Source: Thermoprotei archaeon
GTDB lineage: Archaea; Thermoproteota; Thermoprotei; Thermofilales; B20-G17
Direction of reading: 5' to 3'
Length of the DNA stretch: 5,353 nt
NCBI GenBank assembly: GCA_003649515.1
Contig: QMSC01000101.1
Coordinates: 1 to 5,353 of the forward strand
Positions within the stretch are counted from its first letter, which is position 1. Each line of letters opens with the position of its first letter. Position numbers and translations under genes: made by a program. The notes under the pieces are model-generated. The model ran no database searches, was not told the origin of the DNA, and saw only the letters and a program-made list of their open reading frames with translations. This document shows, piece by piece, positions 1-5,353 of the stretch.

Positions 1-2
1 GG

Positions 3-9
3 GGGTGAG
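3..9 (+). promoter_or_regulatory. Ribosome binding site of nuoJ, overlapping the likely stop of the upstream gene
   Basis: GGGTGAG lies five bases before the nuoJ ATG and matches the archaeal 16S 3' end complement (GGAGGTGA type). The TGA at 6-8 could be the stop of the preceding gene, as happens at the nuoK/nuoN junction, where the same GGGGTGAGA string recurs; a second TGA at 11-13 is also possible. The upstream gene is probably another complex I gene such as nuoI, but no coding sequence of it is visible here. Confidence 0.6.
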
Positions 10-14
10 ATGAA

Positions 15-446
15 ATGGAGATGCTAGTAGCTATTATTCTGACAGCATTGACGCTTGCAACTTCTATCTACACTCTTGAAAAGGAAGAGACCCAGAGATC
101 TTTCGTAGGGTTCTTTGTCTTCGTGCTCGCACTCACCTTCCTTCTAGCCCACTGCGGCCTGTTAGTGCTGGCACTAGTAATATTGTCCGTAGGAGCAGGG
201 TCTCTCCTGCTCCTAGCAGCCCTTTTCACATTCTCCGGTGAGGAGAAAAGTAGGGATGTTAAGGCCGCATTAGTAGCCATTGCGGTAGCATTAATATTGA
301 TGTACTCAATCAGGATAAGGCCCCTTTACAGAGCCCCTCTAAGCCTAAGCCCCCTCCTTATACCCTTTATACTTGTCCACGGCCTTTTCATAGTCGCATT
401 AGCTGTAAGTATAAGATTAATCTTGAGGGAGGGAGAGGCTGAATGA
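15..446 (+). CDS. nuoJ: Complex I-like subunit J (NuoJ/ND6 family), short and divergent
   Basis: Probable membrane subunit J of a complex I-like oxidoreductase, the subunit whose third helix carries the pi-bulge that gates the link between the quinone site and the antiporter-like subunits. The 143 residues form about five hydrophobic segments (roughly 3-20, 30-46, 48-73, 84-98, 114-136), the expected ND6 topology; E. coli NuoJ is longer (about 184). The VGAG stretch at residues 59-62 matches the family's Y-x-G-A motif in TM3, but the conserved Tyr is Ser58, and no acidic residue lies in that helix. Overall similarity to well-known NuoJ proteins is weak, so the call leans on topology, this motif, and position directly before nuoK. 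A GGTGAG site at 4-9 supports the ATG at 15; the in-frame ATG at 21 is a possible alternative. The gene overlaps nuoK by four bases (ATGA). Confidence 0.8.
   Translation: MEMLVAIILTALTLATSIYTLEKEETQRSFVGFFVFVLALTFLLAHCGLLVLALVILSVGAGSLLLLAALFTFSGEEKSRDVKAALVAIAVALILMYSIRIRPLYRAPLSLSPLLIPFILVHGLFIVALAVSIRLILREGEAE
428..433 (+). promoter_or_regulatory. Ribosome binding site of nuoK
   Basis: GGGAGG inside the last codons of nuoJ, nine bases before the nuoK ATG that overlaps the nuoJ stop. It supports the chosen nuoK start and coupled translation. Confidence 0.6.
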
Positions 447-757
447 ACTTCATGCTAGTGTACATGTATGGACTGATACTCTTAATCTCGGTAGGAATAT
501 ACGGGCTACTATCGAAGCAAACGTGGGCTAAGATACTCATCTCCCTGGAAATTTTAGCGTTCTCAACAATCTCGTTAGTTGCATTATTGATTTTAGGTTC
601 AAAATCTCCTGAAAACATTGCTTTAGGAGAAACGTACATCATCCTGTTAACCGTATTGGACTCTAGTATAATGGGCATTTTTGTCGCTTGCATTTTCCTC
701 GTATTAAAGAAATTAAAAGCCGAGAAGCCCGCACTTCTGAAGAAGTTGAAGGGGTGA
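443..757 (+). CDS. nuoK: Complex I-like subunit K (NuoK/ND4L family)
   Basis: Small three-helix membrane subunit K, which links the E-channel near the quinone site to the first antiporter-like subunit. The 104-residue length matches the family (about 100). Helices lie near residues 5-23, 28-50 and 63-88. Glu36 in the I-S-L-E-I context lines up exactly with the essential Glu36 of E. coli NuoK. The second membrane carboxylate, Glu72 in E. coli (A-E-A-S-I-G), is Asp73 here (L-D-S-S-I-M-G), which keeps the acid but shortens the side chain. The charged tail after residue 88 is Lys-rich. The start overlaps the nuoJ stop as ATGA and is preceded by GGGAGG at 428-433, which indicates translational coupling. 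The family assignment is firm. Confidence 0.93.
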   Translation: MNFMLVYMYGLILLISVGIYGLLSKQTWAKILISLEILAFSTISLVALLILGSKSPENIALGETYIILLTVLDSSIMGIFVACIFLVLKKLKAEKPALLKKLKG

Positions 758-758
758 G
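751..758 (+). promoter_or_regulatory. Ribosome binding site of nuoN, containing the nuoK stop codon
   Basis: GGGGTGAG five bases before the nuoN ATG. The nuoK stop TGA (755-757) is part of the site, so a ribosome ending nuoK sits directly on the nuoN start region. Confidence 0.65.
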
Positions 759-763
759 AGTGC

Positions 764-2302
764 ATGGAGTTACCAAGCCTAATAATGATAGAGCTCGGGA
801 TAATTTACGTCTCCGCAGTCCTGCTAGTCATAGTCTGGAGAGTATTGCCTAAGAATCTAAGGAAAACATTTTCCTACGTTTGGATAGCAGCCACCTTTTT
901 GATAGCTCTTATGGTTTTAGCAGAATCATCCATAGCGTATACGGTCACTATGAAACCAAAGCTCTACATCTTCGAAGAAATCTTCAGAGGAATAATGGCA
1001 ATAGATTCCTTTTCATTAAGCATAAACTTCGCCGTCCTCCTATCATCCTTTCTTATGGCTATGCATGTTTTAGGAAATCTCGATTATTCCTCAGAAAAGA
1101 CTGAGGGTTACTTAGTTCTATTACTGATCCTCGTTGGTACCGCATTATGTATAACTACTACTAACAATTTCGTAGCACTTATAGTGTTCTGGGAAGCATG
1201 TATTGCAAGCGCTATAGGAGTCCTAGCACATAACGTTACAGAGGAAGGGGGAGAGGCCCTCACTAAGATGATACTCATGAGCCTTGTCTCGGCAGTAAGC
1301 ATGACGATAGGCATAGGACTTCTTTATGCGGCCCTAGCAACAGCCTACGCAGAACCTCTAGGCATATATTCGTTAAACTTCCACCAAGTAGCCCTATTGA
1401 TCCAGAACGTTAGAGGTTATCCCCTATACATATTGCTTCTATCTTTCGCATTTATAGTGGCCAGCTTAGGTATCGAGATAGGAATGGCTCCCTTCCACAT
1501 GTGGTTGCCTGATATATATACAGGAGCGAGACCCTATTCTCTCTCCTTGGTGGTTCTAACACTGGAAATGACAAGCGCCTACGCCATAACTAGGGTACTT
1601 GGAATATACAGTTACATGCCCGTTTATATAGGCGCGCTATCCCTACCAATAGCAATCTTAGTTGTGTTTTCAACGCTCTCAGTAATTGTAGGCGAAGTAT
1701 CGGCGCTTGTTCAGAGAAGACTACGTAGAATAGTGGGTTACAGCGCAGTAGCGGATGCAGGCTACATACTGCTCCTTTCCCTCTTCTTCTTGACGTTTAA
1801 GAGGGTTCCAATAGGCGAAAATTCCACTTACGCCTTGCCTATAGCCTTCTTCATGCTCGTAAGCAACATTTCCCTCGCGTCTTCAGTTGCCCTAATAGGC
1901 CTGCTTGAAAGAAGAGGCATATACACGCTAGACGATGCAAGAGGGCTCGTAAGGCGATGGCCTCTCTTAGGAATACTGCTTTCAATGAGCCTAATGTCGG
2001 TTTTCGGAGCGCCTCCTCTCGCTGGCTTCATTGCAAAATTCTTTGTGGTTACGTCGCTAGCTTCTTCCATTGGTATGGCAAGCTACATATTGTTCATTGC
2101 AGCCATAGTCACATTAATGTTCGCCGTTTCATCAGCCTACAGCCTAAGAATAATTCAGTACACATGTATTTACTCTATAGCTCCTAAGGTCTCCGAACTT
2201 ATTAAAAAAGAGCCACTTGATTTACTAGCACCCCTCACGTTGTTAGTGGCGCTACTATTAGTACTGGGCGTTGCACCCTTTATCATAACTTCAATGTTTT
2301 AG
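764..2302 (+). CDS. nuoN: Complex I-like antiporter subunit N (NuoN/ND2 family) with Glu at both central Lys positions
   Basis: Antiporter-like proton-pumping subunit of 512 residues (E. coli NuoN has 485), predicted to have about 14 helices. TM5 has FWEAC with Glu144 (E. coli NuoN Glu133). The TM7 end reads APFHMWLPD at 242-250, with His245, followed by the IYTGARP stretch typical of NuoN. The GYSAVADAGYILL stretch at 325-337 fits NuoN rather than NuoM or NuoL. TM12 has GFIAKFF with Lys425 (E. coli Lys395). Counting from the PFH motif, the TM7 Lys (E. coli Lys217) is Glu238 and the TM8 Lys (Lys247) is Glu268. There is no Lys between 168 and 346, and the usual D-L-K-R loop reads R-R-L-R-R. 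The gene starts six bases after nuoK, with GGGGTGAG at 751-758 as ribosome site. Subunit N instead of M is favoured by the motifs and by nuoM being present downstream; a remote Mrp-type or hydrogenase-type antiporter subunit is less likely. Confidence 0.88.
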   Translation: MELPSLIMIELGIIYVSAVLLVIVWRVLPKNLRKTFSYVWIAATFLIALMVLAESSIAYTVTMKPKLYIFEEIFRGIMAIDSFSLSINFAVLLSSFLMAMHVLGNLDYSSEKTEGYLVLLLILVGTALCITTTNNFVALIVFWEACIASAIGVLAHNVTEEGGEALTKMILMSLVSAVSMTIGIGLLYAALATAYAEPLGIYSLNFHQVALLIQNVRGYPLYILLLSFAFIVASLGIEIGMAPFHMWLPDIYTGARPYSLSLVVLTLEMTSAYAITRVLGIYSYMPVYIGALSLPIAILVVFSTLSVIVGEVSALVQRRLRRIVGYSAVADAGYILLLSLFFLTFKRVPIGENSTYALPIAFFMLVSNISLASSVALIGLLERRGIYTLDDARGLVRRWPLLGILLSMSLMSVFGAPPLAGFIAKFFVVTSLASSIGMASYILFIAAIVTLMFAVSSAYSLRIIQYTCIYSIAPKVSELIKKEPLDLLAPLTLLVALLLVLGVAPFIITSMF

Positions 2303-2315
2303 ATAGAAAACGATA

Positions 2316-2323
2316 CTCTTTTT
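2316..2323 (+). terminator. Possible T-rich terminator after nuoN
   Basis: CTCTTTTT follows the nuoN stop by about 13 bases, in the 39-base gap between the converging nuoN and the minus-strand gene. Archaeal transcription often ends at short T runs without a hairpin, and no clear stem-loop is seen. On the other strand the same gap offers only a TTTT run (2310-2307). Five T residues are a weak signal. Confidence 0.35.
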
Positions 2324-2341
2324 CAAACGCCAATCGAGTTT

Positions 2342-2623
2342 CTAGCACTTTTCTTCAATTCCCGTTTCGGAGGACTCGAGGTAGTTTAAGACATCGTACA
2401 AGAGAAATAATAGATGCATTTTGTCTATTGTAGAGAGTTCTCCCTCTGCTCCAATTCTCCCTAAAATGGATTCAATCCTTGACATGCGTGCCCGAATGTA
2501 CGGGTCGTCTCCTAATCGACCTCTTAAGATAGACCCTATTAGCTCCCTGACCCTATCCCTTATATTCGCCTCTTTCACGAAAATGTAGTCTATCAGGTGT
2601 AGGATCTCATCACGCACATCCAT
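2342..2623 (-). CDS. Small helical protein of unknown function, antisense between nuoN and nuoL
   Basis: I do not recognise this protein. Its 93 residues are soluble, mildly acidic (18 Asp/Glu against 13 Lys/Arg) and likely all-helical, with amphipathic segments near 3-33, 41-58 and 64-84; there is no signal peptide or membrane helix. Arg-rich patches lie at 22-36 and 44-56, and the last residue is Cys93. It is probably a real gene because it fills the only large gap in the window, overlaps no other gene, has protein-like composition, and starts at the first ATG after an in-frame TAA lying three codons upstream. No Shine-Dalgarno site precedes the ATG, while a TATA-like TTTGATAT lies 26-33 bases upstream, which would suit a leaderless archaeal message. 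It converges on nuoN and diverges from nuoL. A regulatory or assembly role for the complex is possible from location only. Confidence 0.6.
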   Translation of the reverse strand: MDVRDEILHLIDYIFVKEANIRDRVRELIGSILRGRLGDDPYIRARMSRIESILGRIGAEGELSTIDKMHLLFLLYDVLNYLESSETGIEEKC

Positions 2624-2634
2624 GCTTTTACATT

Positions 2635-2642
2635 ATTTAAAT
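2635..2642. promoter_or_regulatory. ATTTAAAT palindrome in the divergent promoter region
   Basis: A perfect 8-base AT palindrome lies 12-19 bases upstream of the minus-strand gene's ATG and about 100 bases before nuoL. It could be a TATA box on the minus strand (with transcription starting inside the assigned first codons) or half of an operator, or chance in AT-rich DNA. Confidence 0.25.
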
Positions 2643-2648
2643 GACAGC

Positions 2649-2656
2649 ATATCAAA
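2649..2656 (-). promoter_or_regulatory. Candidate TATA box of the minus-strand gene
   Basis: Read on the minus strand this is TTTGATAT, 26-33 bases before the ATG, with a purine-rich GGAAAC just upstream as in archaeal BRE elements. The spacing predicts a transcript starting at or next to the ATG, which fits the lack of a ribosome binding site. The match to the TATA consensus is only partial. Confidence 0.35.
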
Positions 2657-2701
2657 GTTTCCTTCCCAGCGCTCCCCCTGTAAGCCTCTTTAATGCGACA
2701 T

Positions 2702-2709
2702 ATTTTTAA
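2702..2709 (+). promoter_or_regulatory. Candidate TATA box of the nuoL-nuoM unit
   Basis: ATTTTTAA, part of a longer AT-rich stretch, lies 33-40 bases before the nuoL ATG. A start about 25 bases downstream would fall near 2728-2732, giving a short leader that just includes the AGGTG site. This is the only good place for a promoter in front of nuoL. Confidence 0.45.
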
Positions 2710-2730
2710 GGACATAGTTTTTGTGAATTA

Positions 2731-2735
2731 AGGTG
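2731..2735 (+). promoter_or_regulatory. Ribosome binding site of nuoL
   Basis: AGGTG seven bases before the nuoL ATG. It supports the start at 2743 and shows that, if the TATA box is correct, the leader is very short. Confidence 0.5.
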
Positions 2736-2742
2736 CTTAACA

Positions 2743-4851
2743 ATGCTCTCAGAGATAGTCTTCGCTCTGCTAGTGATCCCCTTCTTCTCAATAATCCTCG
2801 TAATAGCGCTTTCTAAGCACAAGGAAATAGCAGAAGCATCGGCGATCCTTACAGGCTTTATAGAACTGGCTCTAGCAGTGCTACTTCTGATGTTCTACAA
2901 TAGCGTTATAATGCATGAAAAAGGGTTTGAAGTAGTAAAGCCGCCCTTTAAAATGATTCTCTCTCCCTATGTTGAGGGGCTAACACCCTGCTTTCTGATA
3001 GACTTGCTCAGCGTACTCATGGTATTCGTAGTCACTCTCATATCGTCAATGGTGCTACTTTTCTCTAAAGGATATATGCACGGTGACCCTCGCTTAATAC
3101 GCTACTACTCATTTATGCTTCTCTTCATCGGTGGGATGCTACTTCTCGTTCTAAGTGGAAACTTCTTCCTCCTCTACATGGGCTGGGAAATAGTTGGTCT
3201 CTGTTCATGTCAGCTCATAGGACATTGGTTCGAAAAGCCTGAAGCATCAAAGGCCGGCATCAAGGCTTTTATAACTACTAGGCTGGGAGATGTATTCCTT
3301 CTAGCGGGAATCCTGATACTGTTTAAAGAGGCAGGTACTCTAGACTTCATTACAATAGCCTCTAATATAGAGCACCTTAAAGGAGTTTTACCCCTAATAC
3401 TCCTGCTATCTTTCGGAGGAGCTGTAGGAAAATCGGCCCAATTCCCCCTCCACGTGTGGTTACCCGATGCCATGGAAGGTCCAACAACTGTGAGCGCCCT
3501 AATACACGCTGCCACCATGGTAAAAGCTGGCGTATATCTCGTGGCACGGCTAGAAACTTTGAGCATATTCTACCCTCACTTCTTCGGATCAGAGATACAC
3601 GATCTTACGATGATACAAGACTTCTTCATCACGGTGACTGCTATAGGAGCTTTCACGTCGTTCTTTGCGGCTACAATGGCTCTCGTAGCACTTGACATAA
3701 AGAGAGTTCTGGCGTACTCGACGCTATCTCAGCTGGGATACATGTTCTCCATCTTAGGTCTAGCAGGATTCCTCAGGGAAGCGTGGGAAGCATGGTATGC
3801 TTCTCAATTCCACCTCATAAACCACGCCATTTTCAAAGCCCTTCTCTTCCTCTCCTCGGGAAGCGTGATCCACGCCCTTGAGACTAGAGACATGAGACTT
3901 ATGGGCAACTTAAGAAAGTATATGCCTTACACATTCATTTGTATGTTTATCGGTGCTCTCTCACTCGCTGGCTTAGTGCCTTTTAACGGTTTTTGGAGTA
4001 AGGATCTGATAATAGAGCTTTCATTGAAAACTAACCTAACACTAGTTTCAACGATTTTGATAGTCACAGCCCTCCTTACAGCCTTATATTCCTTCAGAAT
4101 GATTTACATGGTGTTCCTTGCACCTGAAAGCGATCACGTGAAACGCCACAAGCCTCATGAATCTCCGCCTGTAATGTTGATCCCACTGTTCATCTTATCA
4201 GCTGGTGCTATACTCTCAGGGCTTGTAGAAGAGATATTTAGCCCTCTAAAGTCGAGTTTAATACACACGTTCCACATACATGCGCATGCTCATGAAGAAT
4301 TGATGTTAAAGGCCGTAGTTTCCCTAGGGTCCACGGGACTTGTCATACTGGGAGGACTGATAATACTTACAGTATATCAGCGCAGGTTATTACCGCCAGA
4401 GAAAATATTGGAGATCGGAGCATTCAGGGGAATGTACGAAGTTCTACAGAGCGGTTACTACTTTGACTATCTATATGAGCAGGTCTTAACTAAATACTTT
4501 GTAATCTTCGTTACCACGATAGCCAGCGCCATTGAAAAATCTCTATGGGCAATAAACAACGGTGCCGTAGCGCTCATAAGGGCACTTGCCAGCGTTTCAT
4601 GGTTTATTGAAAAGGGACTTGAACTCTTTAATGAATCCATCGTGCTCTCAGTTCGAGGACTATCCACACTGACGAGCATGATCGAGGGGCTGTTGAACAC
4701 TTTGTACTATGGCATAGCGGATCTCTTTCTATTTATAGGTAGCAATATTAGGAAGACCCATACTGGCGAGATTTCGAGGTATCTGTTTTTCGTATTTATA
4801 GGAGTAATAGTTTTATTAATTGCGTCAATTATGATGGGAGGTGGTATATAG
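2743..4851 (+). CDS. nuoL: Complex I-like antiporter subunit L (NuoL/ND5 family)
   Basis: Distal antiporter-like proton-pumping subunit. All the main functional residues are visible: TM5 Glu149 in YMGWE, Arg180 and Asp183 in TRLGD, TM7 Lys230 in GGAVGKSAQ, the HVWLPDAMEGP motif, TM8 His255 in ALIHAATMV, D-I-K-R at 318-321 followed by LAYSTLSQLGYM, His361 and Lys365 in the NHAIFKALLFL helix, and TM12 Lys420 in FNGFWSKD. After a His-rich loop (508-517) and a further helix, residues about 560-702 form the C-terminal part: YYFDYLYE, a long amphipathic stretch matching the lateral helix, a THTGEISRY segment and a final membrane helix (about 680-697). At 702 residues it is longer than E. coli NuoL (613), with the excess mainly in this C-terminal region. 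The start is supported by AGGTG at 2731-2735, seven bases upstream. It begins a probable new transcription unit with nuoM. Confidence 0.96.
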   Translation: MLSEIVFALLVIPFFSIILVIALSKHKEIAEASAILTGFIELALAVLLLMFYNSVIMHEKGFEVVKPPFKMILSPYVEGLTPCFLIDLLSVLMVFVVTLISSMVLLFSKGYMHGDPRLIRYYSFMLLFIGGMLLLVLSGNFFLLYMGWEIVGLCSCQLIGHWFEKPEASKAGIKAFITTRLGDVFLLAGILILFKEAGTLDFITIASNIEHLKGVLPLILLLSFGGAVGKSAQFPLHVWLPDAMEGPTTVSALIHAATMVKAGVYLVARLETLSIFYPHFFGSEIHDLTMIQDFFITVTAIGAFTSFFAATMALVALDIKRVLAYSTLSQLGYMFSILGLAGFLREAWEAWYASQFHLINHAIFKALLFLSSGSVIHALETRDMRLMGNLRKYMPYTFICMFIGALSLAGLVPFNGFWSKDLIIELSLKTNLTLVSTILIVTALLTALYSFRMIYMVFLAPESDHVKRHKPHESPPVMLIPLFILSAGAILSGLVEEIFSPLKSSLIHTFHIHAHAHEELMLKAVVSLGSTGLVILGGLIILTVYQRRLLPPEKILEIGAFRGMYEVLQSGYYFDYLYEQVLTKYFVIFVTTIASAIEKSLWAINNGAVALIRALASVSWFIEKGLELFNESIVLSVRGLSTLTSMIEGLLNTLYYGIADLFLFIGSNIRKTHTGEISRYLFFVFIGVIVLLIASIMMGGGI
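4837..4843 (+). promoter_or_regulatory. Strong ribosome binding site of nuoM inside the nuoL 3' end
   Basis: GGAGGTG, nine bases before the nuoM ATG, the best Shine-Dalgarno match in the window. It also encodes most of the Gly-Gly-Gly run (699-701) that ends NuoL, so the odd glycine tail of the protein is probably a by-product of this site. Confidence 0.7.
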
Positions 4852-4852
4852 A

Positions 4853-5353
4853 ATGCATCTGTTAGCTGGTCTGTTAATTCCTGTGGTACTAACACCTATA
4901 ATATACTTCGCAGCAAAGAAAAGGAAGGAGTACGGGCTAGCTCTGCTAATTCTGGCAGGAATGCTAACGCTGACGCTTCATACCTATAAGTTCGCCGTGA
5001 TAGGACGATTTGGAAGGAGTTTCGAGCGATACGGCTGGATTAGCATAGTCACACCCCAGGTTACGGGCATAAGCTTCACGCTCTTCATAGACGGTATAAG
5101 CTACATCATGATACTGACGACAATAGTCCTATTCATATGCGCCACGATTTACGCTACCGGATACATTGAAGAAAAAACCGAAGTGCATTTCGCACTGCTA
5201 TCACTACTCCTTACAGGTCTAACCGGAGTGTTCATCACCGCTAACTTACTGGCCTTTTATGTGTTCTGGGAATTCATGCTCATACCGTCGTATTTCATTA
5301 TTGCAAGGTGGGGCTATAGAGACCCTGCTAAGATAGCGTTCATGTTCTTCATA
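4853..5353 (+). CDS. nuoM: Complex I-like antiporter subunit M (NuoM/ND4 family), 5' part only
   Basis: First 167 codons of the middle antiporter-like subunit; the frame is open to the window edge, and family members are about 500 residues long. The N-terminal helix is followed by a basic patch (KKRK at 22-25). The segment at 72-83, GISFTLFIDGIS, matches the family's G-I-S-x-x-x-x-x-D-G-I-S motif. TM5 has FWEFMLIPSYF, with Glu140 at the place of E. coli NuoM Glu144, and the following R-W-G-Y is typical of NuoM rather than of L or N. The key TM7 and TM8 lysines lie beyond the edge. The ATG comes one base after the nuoL TAG and is preceded by a strong GGAGGTG site at 4837-4843, so it is almost certainly co-transcribed and translationally coupled with nuoL. 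Confidence 0.93.
   Translation, partial: MHLLAGLLIPVVLTPIIYFAAKKRKEYGLALLILAGMLTLTLHTYKFAVIGRFGRSFERYGWISIVTPQVTGISFTLFIDGISYIMILTTIVLFICATIYATGYIEEKTEVHFALLSLLLTGLTGVFITANLLAFYVFWEFMLIPSYFIIARWGYRDPAKIAFMFFI

Noticed and set aside
10..12. Alternative ATG just before the nuoJ start
   Set aside because: It is out of frame with nuoJ and lies on top of the ribosome site.
388..765. Open frame of 125 codons on the minus strand
   Set aside because: It is antisense to the whole of nuoK, whose family match is certain, and it has no ribosome site or independent support.
1828..2070. Minus-strand and alternate-frame open frames inside nuoN
   Set aside because: nuoN is continuous through this region with conserved TM12 motifs; the other frames give low-complexity Ser/Arg-rich translations.
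764..2302. nuoN as a decayed or frameshifted gene, to explain the missing lysines
   Set aside because: The frame is intact from start to stop, all other motifs (Glu144, PFH, Lys425) are in place, and both substitutions are single clean Glu codons.
3210..3566. Open frame of 118 codons on the minus strand
   Set aside because: It lies wholly inside the highly conserved part of nuoL, and its translation is rich in Pro, Arg and Ser with no domain-like pattern; it is a shadow of nuoL.
4707..4895. Minus-strand open frame across the nuoL/nuoM junction
   Set aside because: It overlaps two well-supported genes and a strong nuoM ribosome site on the other strand.
764..5353. Mrp antiporter or membrane-bound hydrogenase cluster instead of complex I
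   Set aside because: Separate J and K subunits beside N, L and M, and the L-specific lateral helix, fit a complex I-like enzyme better; Mrp-type small subunits (E, F, G) are not seen. The electron donor module is outside the window and stays undetermined.
1..5353. CRISPR arrays, tRNA or rRNA genes, insertion sequences and long repeats
   Set aside because: No regularly spaced repeats, clover-leaf patterns, transposase genes or terminal inverted repeats were seen on either strand.

Overview
The window is part of a gene cluster for the membrane arm of a complex I-like respiratory enzyme (NADH, F420H2 or ferredoxin:quinone oxidoreductase family). Five proton-path subunits lie on the + strand: a short NuoJ (15-446), NuoK (443-757), NuoN (764-2302), a long NuoL (2743-4851) and the first 167 codons of NuoM (4853 to the window edge). 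The redox and Q-module genes (A, B, C, D, H, I) are not here and probably lie upstream. The first few bases look like the end of one of them.

The source looks archaeal, most likely a thermophilic Thermoproteota-type lineage. This is an inference from several weak signs: GGTGAG-type Shine-Dalgarno sites, TATA-like boxes instead of bacterial -35/-10 pairs, frequent ATA (Ile) and AGG/AGA (Arg) codons, and very divergent NuoJ and NuoN sequences. No marker here fixes the species.

Layout: J, K and N form a tight block (4-base overlap J/K, 6-base gap K/N). A 440-base gap follows between nuoN and nuoL. It holds a 93-codon minus-strand gene of unknown function (2342-2623), which converges on nuoN and diverges from nuoL. 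A candidate TATA box and a Shine-Dalgarno site lie just before nuoL, so L-M probably form a second transcription unit. nuoM starts one base after the nuoL stop. The gene order J-K-N-(x)-L-M differs from the common J-K-L-M-N.

The most interesting signal is in the membrane charge pattern. NuoL keeps the expected residues: TM5 Glu149, TM7 Lys230, TM8 His255 and TM12 Lys420. NuoN keeps the TM5 Glu144 and TM12 Lys425, but carries Glu at both the TM7 and TM8 lysine positions (Glu238, Glu268) and has no lysine at all between residues 168 and 346. NuoK has Asp instead of the second membrane Glu (Asp73), and NuoJ has Ser instead of the conserved TM3 Tyr (Ser58). The changes fall in the subunits nearest the quinone module (J, K, N), while the distal L is canonical. 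This suggests an altered coupling path in the proximal half of the arm.
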